Source: an uncultured Halomicronema sp.
GTDB taxonomy: Bacteria > Cyanobacteriota > Cyanobacteriia > Phormidesmidales > Phormidesmidaceae
Reading direction: 5' to 3'
DNA length: 47,762 bases
Assembly: GCA_937899725.1 (NCBI GenBank)
Contig: CALCCA010000127.1
Location: 1-47,762 of the forward strand
Made by a program: the position numbers and the translations under genes. Below are positions 41,510-47,762 of this stretch, piece after piece. Each line of letters opens with the position of its first letter. Position 1 is the stretch's first letter. The notes under the pieces were generated by a model. It made no database searches. It had not been told where the DNA came from and saw only the letters and a program-made list of their open reading frames with translations.

Positions 41510-41677
41510 TATAGCAGTTCTACAAATGACAGCGACACAGACCAGTCGGCTTGCTCCCCGCCGGAGACACTGCTTGTTGGCCTGACCTGCCCGTCGGGCT
41601 GACGCCGCCGCTCAGCCGACGTTCCTTGAGCGGCGTCGCAAGGAAGATCTGTAGTCCAGTTTCAGAGAATTGGTATA
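41510..41677 (-). mobile_element. MITE family A, copy 2 (inverted)
   Basis: A ~168-base inverted copy of the element at 23370-23526, about 80-85 percent similar by eye. Ends are TATAGCAGTTCTAC and CAGAGAATTGGTATA, with the surrounding CTTATA / TATAAG extending the terminal symmetry. The inner hairpin arms are GACGCCGCTCA and its complement. Confidence 0.85.
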
Positions 41678-41724
41678 AGCACGACTGCATTCGGCGACGT
41701 TCACCATCATTCGCGGTTTCCAAT

Positions 41725-41758
41725 CAAAAGGGTTCGACAAAACTGCCGAACCCTTTTG
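41725..41758. terminator. Terminator-like perfect hairpin
   Basis: CAAAAGGGTTCG at 41725-41736 pairs perfectly with CGAACCCTTTTG at 41747-41758 around a ten-base loop. Symmetric, with T's following on either strand. It has no obvious gene upstream on either side in the immediate area, so it may mark the end of an unannotated small transcript or of a transcript from further away. Confidence 0.6.
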
Positions 41759-42239
41759 AAGCCTTTATTTAGACTGTAACTTTCAAACTTAAGACACAGT
41801 GTACTTAACTAGCGAGGTTGAAGATGATGCTTGCTAAGGTTTACGCCGCCTGACAACACAGTTGTTAATTGAAATAGCCAGAGAAATCTCTTGGGCTCAG
41901 TTCTGATGTTGTTTTAGCAAGATTTGAACAGTTTTGGAATCTCACCAGCACTCAAAGAATTAACTTTTGAGTGCTTGTATTAGCTATTTAGTTGTTGCTT
42001 TCTTATTTATTAAAGTAGCACATTCAATTTGAAATTTTGGCGGGTTAATGCAAGTTAATATCCGTTTAAAGGTAGTCAACTAAACATGAACTTTTAGCAA
42101 TCAACCCCCAAGGTTGACGTGGGTCATTCCGCTGGCCGACCCGTAATGGCGCCGCGAAAAACCGGGCGGCGGCAGGTGATCGCAAGGAGAGTACTGCCAG
42201 CAGTCGCCCGGTCTAGGGTCGGTCGAAAATTCAGCCGAG
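41759..42239. other. AT-rich spacer with a hairpin, no supported gene
   Basis: About 480 bases, notably AT-rich from 41770 to 42080. AGCACTCAAA at 41947-41956 is perfectly inverted at 41966-41975. Short frames only. It follows the 3' end of the DUF4079 gene and may host a small RNA. Confidence 0.45.
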
Positions 42240-42710
42240 CTAGAAATTTTCTAAAATGCGCTGCACGATTTGGACACCCGTTACCGCTTGCCAGCCAAAG
42301 AGACCCACCAACGCCACGTTGAGCGTGATGTGGGCGGTGCGCGCAATGTCATTGCCTTTTTGCATGAAGGGCACCAAAGAGGCGGAAGTCGCGATAATGC
42401 CAGTCATCCCCAATCCCACTAGCAGGTGAGGCCCAAAAAATAGCTTGCCGTTGTTAACGTAGGTGACGCCCATCCCACCAATACTGCCGAGCACCATAAA
42501 TGCCAGTAGGGCTGACCCCATCCGATGATGACGGCTATTGAATTTGCCTTTGATGAGGGCTTTCTTGGCATCGCCTTCTGCCGATCGCGTTGCCCGAATC
42601 TTCATGCCGAGATAGAGGGCGTAGAGGCTCACCCCTAATAACACCCACATAATCACCGGATGAAAGAAATTCAAATACGGCTTGATTGGGTCCAGTGCTC
42701 CGAGGTCCAT
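42240..42710 (-). CDS. DUF4079 membrane protein
   Basis: A 156-residue membrane protein with four likely membrane segments: FFHPVIMWVLLGVSLYALYL, ALLAFMVLGSIGGMGVTYV, LLVGLGMTGIIATSASLV and LNVALVGLFGWQAVTGVQIV. His residues sit at the membrane edges (HP, HH, H). This is the cyanobacterial/chloroplast DUF4079 family, which resembles cytochrome b561-type helices; function unproven. The start is clear. Confidence 0.88.
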   Translation of the reverse strand: MDLGALDPIKPYLNFFHPVIMWVLLGVSLYALYLGMKIRATRSAEGDAKKALIKGKFNSRHHRMGSALLAFMVLGSIGGMGVTYVNNGKLFFGPHLLVGLGMTGIIATSASLVPFMQKGNDIARTAHITLNVALVGLFGWQAVTGVQIVQRILENF

Positions 42711-42830
42711 AGACTTTCCTGCTATTCATACCTTCATGAAAAATTATAGATGCCCCTTTCCGGAAGGGCTATCGATTGCCAGCGCATTTGCTCGCCGCCC
42801 CTAGGGCGCTAGCTCACGGTCAGGATCAGG

Positions 42831-43532
42831 TCAGGCTGACGGTGCCAACGCCCAATCGACGGCCGCCGCCGCGTGCAAGGCGGTGGTGTCAAACAGGGGA
42901 ATGTCGAGATCGCTTGGTTTGACGAGCAGAGTGATTTCTGTGCAGCCGGCGATGATCGCCTCGGCCCCCATTTCTTTCAACGTGTCAATGATTTTGAGAT
43001 AGGCGGCGCGTGAGGCAGGCTGAATTTTGCCCAGACACAGCTCGTCATAAATGATGCGGTGAATGATCGCGCGATCGCTGGCAGTGGGGATCTGTACCGT
43101 GAGGCCATGCTGATGGCGGAGCCGATCTTTGTAAAACGCTTCTGCCATTGTGAATTGAGTGCCGAGCAAGCCCACAGTCTGCAAATTCTGCGCCTTGATC
43201 GCGGCAGCCGTCGCATCAGCGATGTGCAAAATCGGGAGCTGAGTGGCCGCCTCAATGGCGGGCACGACTTTGTGCATCGTATTGGTGCAGATGACTAACC
43301 CCTCCGCACCCGCTGCTTCGAGTGACTGTGCCGCGATCGCTAAGGCTTGACCAGCGGCCGCCCAATCACCCTGACGCTGCAATACTTCGATGTCGTGAAA
43401 GTCGACGCTGTGAAGCACGACCTTCGCCGAATGCAACCCGCCGAGTTGAGCCTTGACGCGCTGGTTGATCTGCTCGTAATACAGAACAGTGCTTTCCCAA
43501 CTCATGCCACCCAATAACCCAATTGTTCTCAT
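42831..43532 (-). CDS. Aspartate/glutamate racemase family protein
   Basis: A 233-residue amino-acid racemase of the Asp/Glu type with the two active-site cysteines: one in LVICTNTMHKV near residue 82 and one in AIIAGCTEITLLVK near residue 196. The start is TIGLLGGMSWESTVLYYEQI. It interconverts D and L forms of an acidic amino acid (possibly hydantoin-like; exact substrate unknown). It is a single gene. A MITE lies 147 bases upstream. Confidence 0.9.
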   Translation of the reverse strand: MRTIGLLGGMSWESTVLYYEQINQRVKAQLGGLHSAKVVLHSVDFHDIEVLQRQGDWAAAGQALAIAAQSLEAAGAEGLVICTNTMHKVVPAIEAATQLPILHIADATAAAIKAQNLQTVGLLGTQFTMAEAFYKDRLRHQHGLTVQIPTASDRAIIHRIIYDELCLGKIQPASRAAYLKIIDTLKEMGAEAIIAGCTEITLLVKPSDLDIPLFDTTALHAAAAVDWALAPSA

Positions 43533-43679
43533 GACAATGCCCCTAGCAACGGCAGCTGGTTCACGCTTTCCACCCCTTAGAGAGAGACGGTGTCATGGCA
43601 ACACCGCTTTCCCCAAGGCTGGTTCAATTCCTGTTTTAGAGCCTATCAGGTTAAGCCTAGATGGCTGGCTCTCTGGCTA

Positions 43680-43845
43680 ATACCAATTCTCTGAGATTGA
43701 ACTACAAATCTTCCTTTCGACGCCGCTCAAGGAACGTCGGCTGAGCGGCGTCATTAGCCCGACGGGCAGGCCAGGCCAACCAGCAGTGTCTCCGACGGGG
43801 AGCCAGCCGACTGGTCTGTGTCGCTGTCATTTGCGGAACTGGTAC
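43680..43845 (+). mobile_element. MITE family A, copy 3
   Basis: A 166-base copy in the same orientation as copy 1, beginning ATACCAATTCTCTGAGATTG and ending GCGGAACTGGTA. The internal hairpin is GACGCCGCTCA / TGAGCGGCGTC around a 12-base loop. Compared with copy 1 it has a GCCAGGCCAACCAGC segment that copy 1 lacks. Together with the inverted copy 2 it brackets the DUF4079 and racemase genes. Confidence 0.85.
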
Positions 43846-44103
43846 AAATATACTGAAAGCGCCAAAGGCAACGGTTCACAGTTAGGATGCGGAATCAACA
43901 GCCCAGAATTGGTCGATACCGAGGACAAATAGGTCAGTTCGATGAGTCGTTGGGCCAGGCCAAGCGATCAAGGCCGTGGCCGATCGCGATCTCCGTCGTC
44001 AAAGCGTTGCGAGCGATCACATCTGCGATATAGTCAACCTGACATGGGTTAGGCACTCAGCCTGATTGCTAACCCTGCGCCCTATCAGAAAAGGAGAACG
44101 GCC
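43846..44103. other. Spacer upstream of the ParA-type gene
   Basis: About 260 bases with two GCGATCGC-like words and a Shine-Dalgarno (AAGGAGAAC) at 44092-44100 for the ParA gene. No convincing promoter pair was seen. Confidence 0.4.
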
Positions 44104-44763
44104 TTGGCAGCAAGGCGCAAGGACTCATCTCCCAGAGTATTGGCGATTCTCAACGGCAAGGGTGGCGTGGGCAAAACGACCACCGCCGTCAATTTAGCCG
44201 CCATCCTGTCGGAGTCTTATTCTGTTTTGTTAGTTGATGCTGACCCCCAAGCCTCTGCCAACTGGTGGGTGTCACACAATGCTCAGCCCATGACGTTTGA
44301 TATCACACAAGAGACAGATGCCACGCTTCTAGGCAAACTAAAGAAGGTGGATGATTATTCTTTAATTGTGGTCGATATGCCCCCGGCGTTAACTTCAGCC
44401 ACCTTGGCCGCCGTGGTGCCGGTGGCCGACTACATTTTGTTGCCCACGCTCCCCGCCCCAATGGATTTGTCAGCCTTGATCAATACGATCAAAACCGCGA
44501 TCGCCCCAGCTGGCATGGACTATCGAGTGCTGTTCACCAAAGTTGATTCGCGCCGTTTGGCCGAGGCTGCCGAAGCTCAAGAAACCCTCAACAGTTTGGC
44601 GATTCCCGTCTGTGAGACGGTCATTCGCACCTACAAGGCCCATGAACGGGCGGCCCTAGAGGGCGTGCCCATTACCCAGTGGCGCGGGGCTAATGTCAAA
44701 GAAGCCAAAGCCGACTATTACCGGGTTGCCGAAGAAGTACAGCAAGACTGGAGCCAATCATGA
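44104..44763 (+). CDS. ParA-type ATPase
   Basis: A 219-residue ParA/MinD-fold ATPase. It has the deviant Walker [18 protein letters not shown] (signature Lys19 and Lys24 present), Walker A-prime in [15 protein letters not shown], and the Walker B-like [16 protein letters not shown]. It begins with TTG after AAGGAGAACGGCC; no ATG is available near. ParA ATPases position cargo (DNA, carboxysomes, chemoreceptor clusters) on the nucleoid. It overlaps the next gene by four bases (ATGA), so the two are coupled. There are no parB-like gene or parS sites nearby. Confidence 0.92.
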   Translation: MAARRKDSSPRVLAILNGKGGVGKTTTAVNLAAILSESYSVLLVDADPQASANWWVSHNAQPMTFDITQETDATLLGKLKKVDDYSLIVVDMPPALTSATLAAVVPVADYILLPTLPAPMDLSALINTIKTAIAPAGMDYRVLFTKVDSRRLAEAAEAQETLNSLAIPVCETVIRTYKAHERAALEGVPITQWRGANVKEAKADYYRVAEEVQQDWSQS

Positions 44764-45494
44764 CGAAGAAAAACCTATCTGACTTGCTGAAAGCAGAAGC
44801 GACGCCGCCGGCCGCCGCCTCAGAGCAACCAGCCGACGCCTCAAAACCGGCGGTGGCGAAGTCAACCACGGCGAAAAAGACTGCGCGTCGCGGGCCGTCA
44901 TCGCGGGCTAAGTCGACGGCCCGCCGCTCCAGCACCGCCTCAAAGCAGACCCCCAAATCGCCCCCGACGGCAGCCGCCACAACGACGGCTACTAGCAGCA
45001 GTCGCAACGTCACCAAAGCGGATCTCGAAAAACAGGTCACCCAGCTCAAAGCGGAGCTCAAAACCGCTCAAGCCAAAGAATCGAGCCTCAACAAACAGGT
45101 CAAAGATCTGCAAGCAGACATGACCCAGCAGCAAGAACGGCTGTTTGAGCTGAAAGACACCTTAGAGCAGACAAAACGGTCGGCGAAAGCGGATAGCGAC
45201 AAACTCAAAAAAGTCTCCAAAGAGTTGAAGGAGGCGAAGCAGGTGATTCTGAGAATGACGGAAGCCGCCGCTGCTGAGTCCAAACCTGAACCCGCACCGG
45301 TTCCCGAACCCGCACCGGCGCCCGCCCCAGCCGCTAAACCAGCGCTGGCGGTCAAAATGCGTCCTGGTGGCAGCAACGACATTTACCGAGGACGACGCTT
45401 GCCCGCCTACAAAAATGTGCCGGACTACGCGATCGACCACGGCGAGCAAAAGAACAAAATGCTCTCAGATGAAGAAATTGGTTGGGTTGACTAA
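44760..45494 (+). CDS. Disordered/coiled-coil partner of the ParA-type ATPase
   Basis: A 244-residue protein in three parts. The first is a basic, Ala/Ser/Thr-rich disordered N-terminus ([14 protein letters not shown], then [19 protein letters not shown]). The second is a coiled coil at ~85-165, rich in Lys/Gln/Glu ([20 protein letters not shown], then [19 protein letters not shown]). The third is a Pro/Ala linker followed by a conserved-looking C-terminus ([20 protein letters not shown], then [10 protein letters not shown] with a Trp three residues from the end). I know no named family for it. A basic tail, a coiled coil and a C-terminal Trp also describe McdB-type adaptors that work with ParA-like McdA, so a positioning adaptor is a fair inference, with unknown cargo. 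Confidence 0.85.
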   Translation: MTKKNLSDLLKAEATPPAAASEQPADASKPAVAKSTTAKKTARRGPSSRAKSTARRSSTASKQTPKSPPTAAATTTATSSSRNVTKADLEKQVTQLKAELKTAQAKESSLNKQVKDLQADMTQQQERLFELKDTLEQTKRSAKADSDKLKKVSKELKEAKQVILRMTEAAAAESKPEPAPVPEPAPAPAPAAKPALAVKMRPGGSNDIYRGRRLPAYKNVPDYAIDHGEQKNKMLSDEEIGWVD

Positions 45495-45518
45495 GGATCG
45501 GCAATTCAAGCATGTGCC

Positions 45519-45610
45519 AGTTTTCCCCTCTCAGGCGGGGTGCCGTAGGCGGGGTGGGTTGACCTCACATCAAATTGCGGAATTGATTAAATCCTTGTCC
45601 CTAGGCAGTC
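45519..45610. repeat. Palindromic repeat family B, copy 3 (short)
   Basis: A shortened copy of the repeat at 9035-9366. It keeps the left end (TTTTCCCCTCTCAGGCGG, then GTGCCGTAGGCGGGGTGGGTT) and the right end (CAAATTGCGGAATTGA...AAATCC-TTGTCCCTAGGCAGTC), but the central palindrome and the second hairpin are missing, as by internal deletion. Confidence 0.65.
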
Positions 45611-45753
45611 AGTGGCATTGATGAGTGACTAGCCAGCCGCGTTCGGCGTGAGGCGGACGCCTGCCGTGATGGAGCCACGCCCACTTTCTAGCCATGAAAA
45701 TACCGCTGCAGCGGGGCGCGATCGCGCTAGCGACGACGCGATTTGTCTGCAAT

Positions 45754-45815
45754 CCCGCATTATGACCAACCATTTCCCCAGAAACCTCGGGGAAGATGTT
45801 TGGTCATGATGCGGG
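45754..45815. repeat. Long interrupted hairpin
   Basis: Left arm CCCGCAT-x-ATGACCAA-x-TTCCCC and right arm GGGGAA-x-TTGGTCAT-x-ATGCGGG pair over 21 bases with two small interruptions, around an eight- or nine-base loop. It lies between the disordered-partner gene and the EamA gene. It may be a transcript end, a small structured RNA or a single-copy palindromic element. No T-run follows immediately. Confidence 0.65.
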
Positions 45816-45990
45816 GGTCACAGCTGGCGATCGCGGGTGACCGGCAGCAACCCTCATAAACCTTGATTTCTTAGAACGTTTTCATCAAGGGCTAAATTTT
45901 ATCGACTAAAGTCATCTCAAATTGTGAGCTGCAGCCCCTACCAAGGCTGTCGCCATTTTTTGCCGACGTTATCGACAGGATTAACTCTCT

Positions 45991-47028
45991 ATGGCCAGCC
46001 CGACGAAAGCTTTTCAACCGTCAGGTCGCCTCTATTTGATGGTGGCGATCGTCATTTTTGGGGCCGCCAACGCGGTGACACGCCGACTGACTGACCTGGG
46101 CGGCGTCAATCTGGTAGATGGGCGTAACCCGATTTCATTTTGCAACGTGTTGTTTGTGGGCAATATCTGTGCGTTGGCATTATTGCTCGTGATTTATCAA
46201 AGCCAGCTGCGACCGGCAATTCTGAAACAGATTTCGGTCAAACAATGGCTCACGCTGACCCTGATCGCGATTCTCAGTGCGGCAGTAGTGCCGATGTTGA
46301 TCTTTACGGCGCTGTCGGTGACCGCCGTCAACAACGTGATTTTGATTGGTCAGATTGACACGCCGCTGGTGCTGGCACTGTCGGTGTTGCTGCTGGGTGA
46401 GCGGGTCAACCGTTGGGTTGTGGCCGGGGCGATCGTCTCGTTTGTTGGCGTCGCTTTGACGGTATTGCTACAGCCGCCGGGCGGCAGCGACATGGTCGAG
46501 ATGGCCATGGGCCTAGACATCGGCCGGGGCGAGTTGTTTACCCTGCTGGCAGCGGTGTTCAAGGCGATTTCAAACCTGATCAGTAAGGTCAGTCTGCGAG
46601 AGATTCCGCTCGGCGTTTTCAGCGTTTATCGCATGTTTATCGGCACGATATTCTTTTTTGTGGCGACGTTGATTCTCTTTGAGCCCGACCACTTTATGGA
46701 TGTGACGTCGCCCTTTCTGTGGCAGTGGATGCTGTTTTATAGCGCTGTCATCGTCGTTGGCGGGCAGCTGGCCTGGTTCAGCGGGCTCAAACAAAGCACC
46801 GCGAGCGAAATTTCCCTGGCGACTGCATTTACTCCGATCGCGGGCGTGCTGGCAGCCTATCTGATGCTGAGTGAAGTGCCCACGACGGCCCAATTTATTG
46901 GCGGTGTCGTAATCATCGCGGGGATTGTGCTAAACCAAATTGGGGTGCGGCAGCTTAACCAAACCGCCTCAGCGCCCAAGCCAGCGCCAGTGGAAATGAG
47001 CGAAAAAGTTATGTTCAAAGGGGTTTAA
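45991..47028 (+). CDS. EamA/DMT-family transporter
   Basis: A 345-residue membrane protein with ten likely segments in two EamA repeats: LMVAIVIFGAANAVTRRLTD and VVPMLIFTALSVTAVNNVIL in the first; IGRGELFTLLAAVFKAISNL and ASEISLATAFTPIAGVLAAY in the second. It belongs to the drug/metabolite exporter superfamily, with substrate unknown. It is followed two bases after its stop by a small membrane protein gene, so they are probably cotranscribed. Confidence 0.88.
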   Translation: MASPTKAFQPSGRLYLMVAIVIFGAANAVTRRLTDLGGVNLVDGRNPISFCNVLFVGNICALALLLVIYQSQLRPAILKQISVKQWLTLTLIAILSAAVVPMLIFTALSVTAVNNVILIGQIDTPLVLALSVLLLGERVNRWVVAGAIVSFVGVALTVLLQPPGGSDMVEMAMGLDIGRGELFTLLAAVFKAISNLISKVSLREIPLGVFSVYRMFIGTIFFFVATLILFEPDHFMDVTSPFLWQWMLFYSAVIVVGGQLAWFSGLKQSTASEISLATAFTPIAGVLAAYLMLSEVPTTAQFIGGVVIIAGIVLNQIGVRQLNQTASAPKPAPVEMSEKVMFKGV

Positions 47029-47030
47029 CG

Positions 47031-47282
47031 ATGGCATCAGAATCTTCGGTATGGCAGCAAAAACCCTGGTGGTGTCAGCCCTGGTCGATCGTGCTGACGG
47101 CCTTTAGCGTCACGACTGGCAGTTGGCTGTTGTTTCATCGCTACTGGCTCACGGGCTTAGTCGGCCTACCGATGATGACCTGGATGGGGTTCTTTTTGCT
47201 GGTTTATCCGCGCCTGATGGCCGAGTCTGGACTGCTTGAGGAAAGCCTCAAGGCCTCTGCTCAAGAACCCTCGGAGAGTTGA
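47031..47282 (+). CDS. Small cyanobacterial membrane protein (DUF6737-like)
   Basis: An 83-residue protein with two likely membrane segments, preceded by a Trp-rich start (WQQKPWWCQPWSIVLTAFSV, then GSWLLFHRYWLTGLVGLPM, then WMGFFLLVYPRLMAESG). I recall this pattern from cyanobacterial small membrane proteins (DUF6737), with moderate certainty. It is probably cotranscribed with the EamA gene upstream. Confidence 0.78.
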   Translation: MASESSVWQQKPWWCQPWSIVLTAFSVTTGSWLLFHRYWLTGLVGLPMMTWMGFFLLVYPRLMAESGLLEESLKASAQEPSES

Positions 47283-47303
47283 ACCAATCCGGCTAAAACC
47301 ACG

Positions 47304-47486
47304 ATGAAACGAGTACGAGAGAAAGCGTGCGATCGCTGCCAGTTGCCAGCGACAAAGCTCTATCGCGTGCAGCTGGATGCCTCAAAGCAATGGCAATTCC
47401 TATGCGATCGCTGCTGGCCCATCGCCAAAGACCACAATCCTCATTACGTTTACGGCGGCACCTGGAAAGCCCAAAAGCGCCACTGA
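47304..47486 (+). CDS. Small zinc-ribbon-like protein (60 aa)
   Basis: A 60-residue protein with Cys-x-x-Cys in ACDRCQLPATKLYRVQ and a second Cys-x-x-Cys in FLCDRCWPIAKDHNPHYVYG, the layout of a small zinc ribbon. It ends in a basic tail with Trp (GGTWKAQKRH). It looks like a short cyanobacterial conserved protein of unknown role, possibly nucleic-acid binding. It follows the small membrane protein by 21 bases and ends in a terminator that overlaps its stop codon. Confidence 0.78.
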   Translation: MKRVREKACDRCQLPATKLYRVQLDASKQWQFLCDRCWPIAKDHNPHYVYGGTWKAQKRH

Positions 47487-47518
47487 GCCGGAATCCTTGA
47501 GTCCAGCTCAGTGGCGCT
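47476..47518. terminator. Terminator overlapping the stop of the zinc-ribbon gene
   Basis: AGCGCCACTGAGC at 47476-47488 pairs perfectly with GCTCAGTGGCGCT at 47506-47518 across a 17-base loop. The stop TGA (47484-47486) lies inside the left arm. It could serve both this gene and the convergent PEP-CTERM gene. Confidence 0.7.
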
Positions 47519-47586
47519 AATTTCATCGATGCTAGTGCTTACGGGGGCAGTAAAACTGCGGCGTGAGGACACCGCAATTCACACCC

Positions 47587-47762
47587 TTAAGCTGATTGCG
47601 AGGGCGATCGCCGTCTCCGGCGCATCGACAAACTGGTGGCTGCCAGCGCGCCCAGTCCGATGACGAAGCCGGGTTCTGGCACTGATGCCACATCAGGCTC
47701 TTCACCACCGGGTTCTTCGCCGCCGGGTTCTTCACCACCAGGCTCTTCACCGCCGGGCTCTT
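47587..47762 (-). CDS. PEP-CTERM protein, C-terminal part only (runs off the window)
   Basis: The minus strand encodes at least four perfect EPGGE five-residue repeats, then DVASVPEPGFVIGLGALA, and a final basic tail (MRRRRRSPSQSA). This is the PEP-CTERM sorting signal: a Pro-Glu-Pro motif, a hydrophobic segment and a terminal Arg cluster, recognised by exosortase. The mature protein is probably exported and processed. Start, domain content and full length lie outside the window. The acidic Gly/Pro/Glu repeats form a flexible stalk before the anchor. Confidence 0.88.
   Translation of the reverse strand, partial: EPGGEEPGGEEPGGEEPGGEEPDVASVPEPGFVIGLGALAATSLSMRRRRRSPSQSA

Noticed and set aside
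41510-43845. Composite transposon formed by the two inverted MITE copies
   Set aside because: No transposase lies between, and no target duplication was seen outside the pair; they are more simply two independent insertions.
47532-47750. 72-codon minus-strand frame rich in Val/Lys/Asn-Pro
   Set aside because: It is the out-of-frame reading of the EPGGE repeats of the PEP-CTERM gene, which explains its regular pattern.

Overview
The window reads as a piece of a cyanobacterial chromosome. HIP1-type GCGATCGC octamers are scattered through genes and spacers. Several genes are cyanobacterial or nearly so: a CP12-like protein, a CmpR-type LysR regulator, a DUF4079 membrane protein, a CbiG-CobJ fusion and a PEP-CTERM protein. 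Moderately high GC and many small dispersed palindromes would fit a filamentous Leptolyngbya-like lineage, but the genus is a guess. No rRNA, tRNA or CRISPR array was found.

Layout. 1-400: a decayed IS630-type transposase end. 0.4-8.8 kb: P-loop kinase, BenE transporter with an AraC regulator, an AT-rich insert with a MerR-type regulator divergent from two tiny basic-protein genes, a beta-hydroxyacid dehydrogenase/LysR divergent pair, and glgB. 8.8-9.6 kb: a structured repeat in two tandem copies. 9.6-15.6 kb: small proteins, a DAHP synthase, a toxin-antitoxin cluster, an ISAs1-family element broken by a 43-bp palindrome, a leftover DAHP-synthase 3' end and a DUF1963 gene. 15.7-23.3 kb: trmFO, a TetR/ester-cyclase divergent pair with two visible operators, a large membrane-anchored protein of unknown function, and glycosyltransferases. 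23.5-30.4 kb: a histidine kinase joined to a PhnD-like lipoprotein, another glycosyltransferase, cbiG-cobJ. 30.9-40.3 kb: RusA and a PD-(D/E)XK-like nuclease, msrP, a DUF72 protein, a TspO-like protein, a small acidic lipoprotein, GDP-fucose synthase, ChrA and CmpR. 40.5-47.8 kb: CP12 variant, DUF190, DUF4079, a racemase, a ParA-type ATPase with a disordered/coiled-coil partner, an EamA transporter, small conserved proteins and the end of a PEP-CTERM gene.

Most genes are single or in two-gene units, and many small non-autonomous repeats sit between them. Three copies of a ~160-bp MITE, three copies of a second palindromic repeat, ISAs1 and the IS630 relic show active small-element traffic. 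The candidates for undescribed biology are the MerR plus two tiny-protein locus (3.5-4.5 kb), the ParA plus disordered-partner pair (44.1-45.5 kb), the RusA/nuclease/coiled-coil cluster (30.9-32.4 kb), the PhnD-lipoprotein/kinase pair (23.5-26.2 kb), and the repeat at 9.0-9.4 kb whose arms co-vary.

All family assignments rest on reading the translated proteins; no database search was possible. Statements such as 'resembles' are recognition, not computed similarity.
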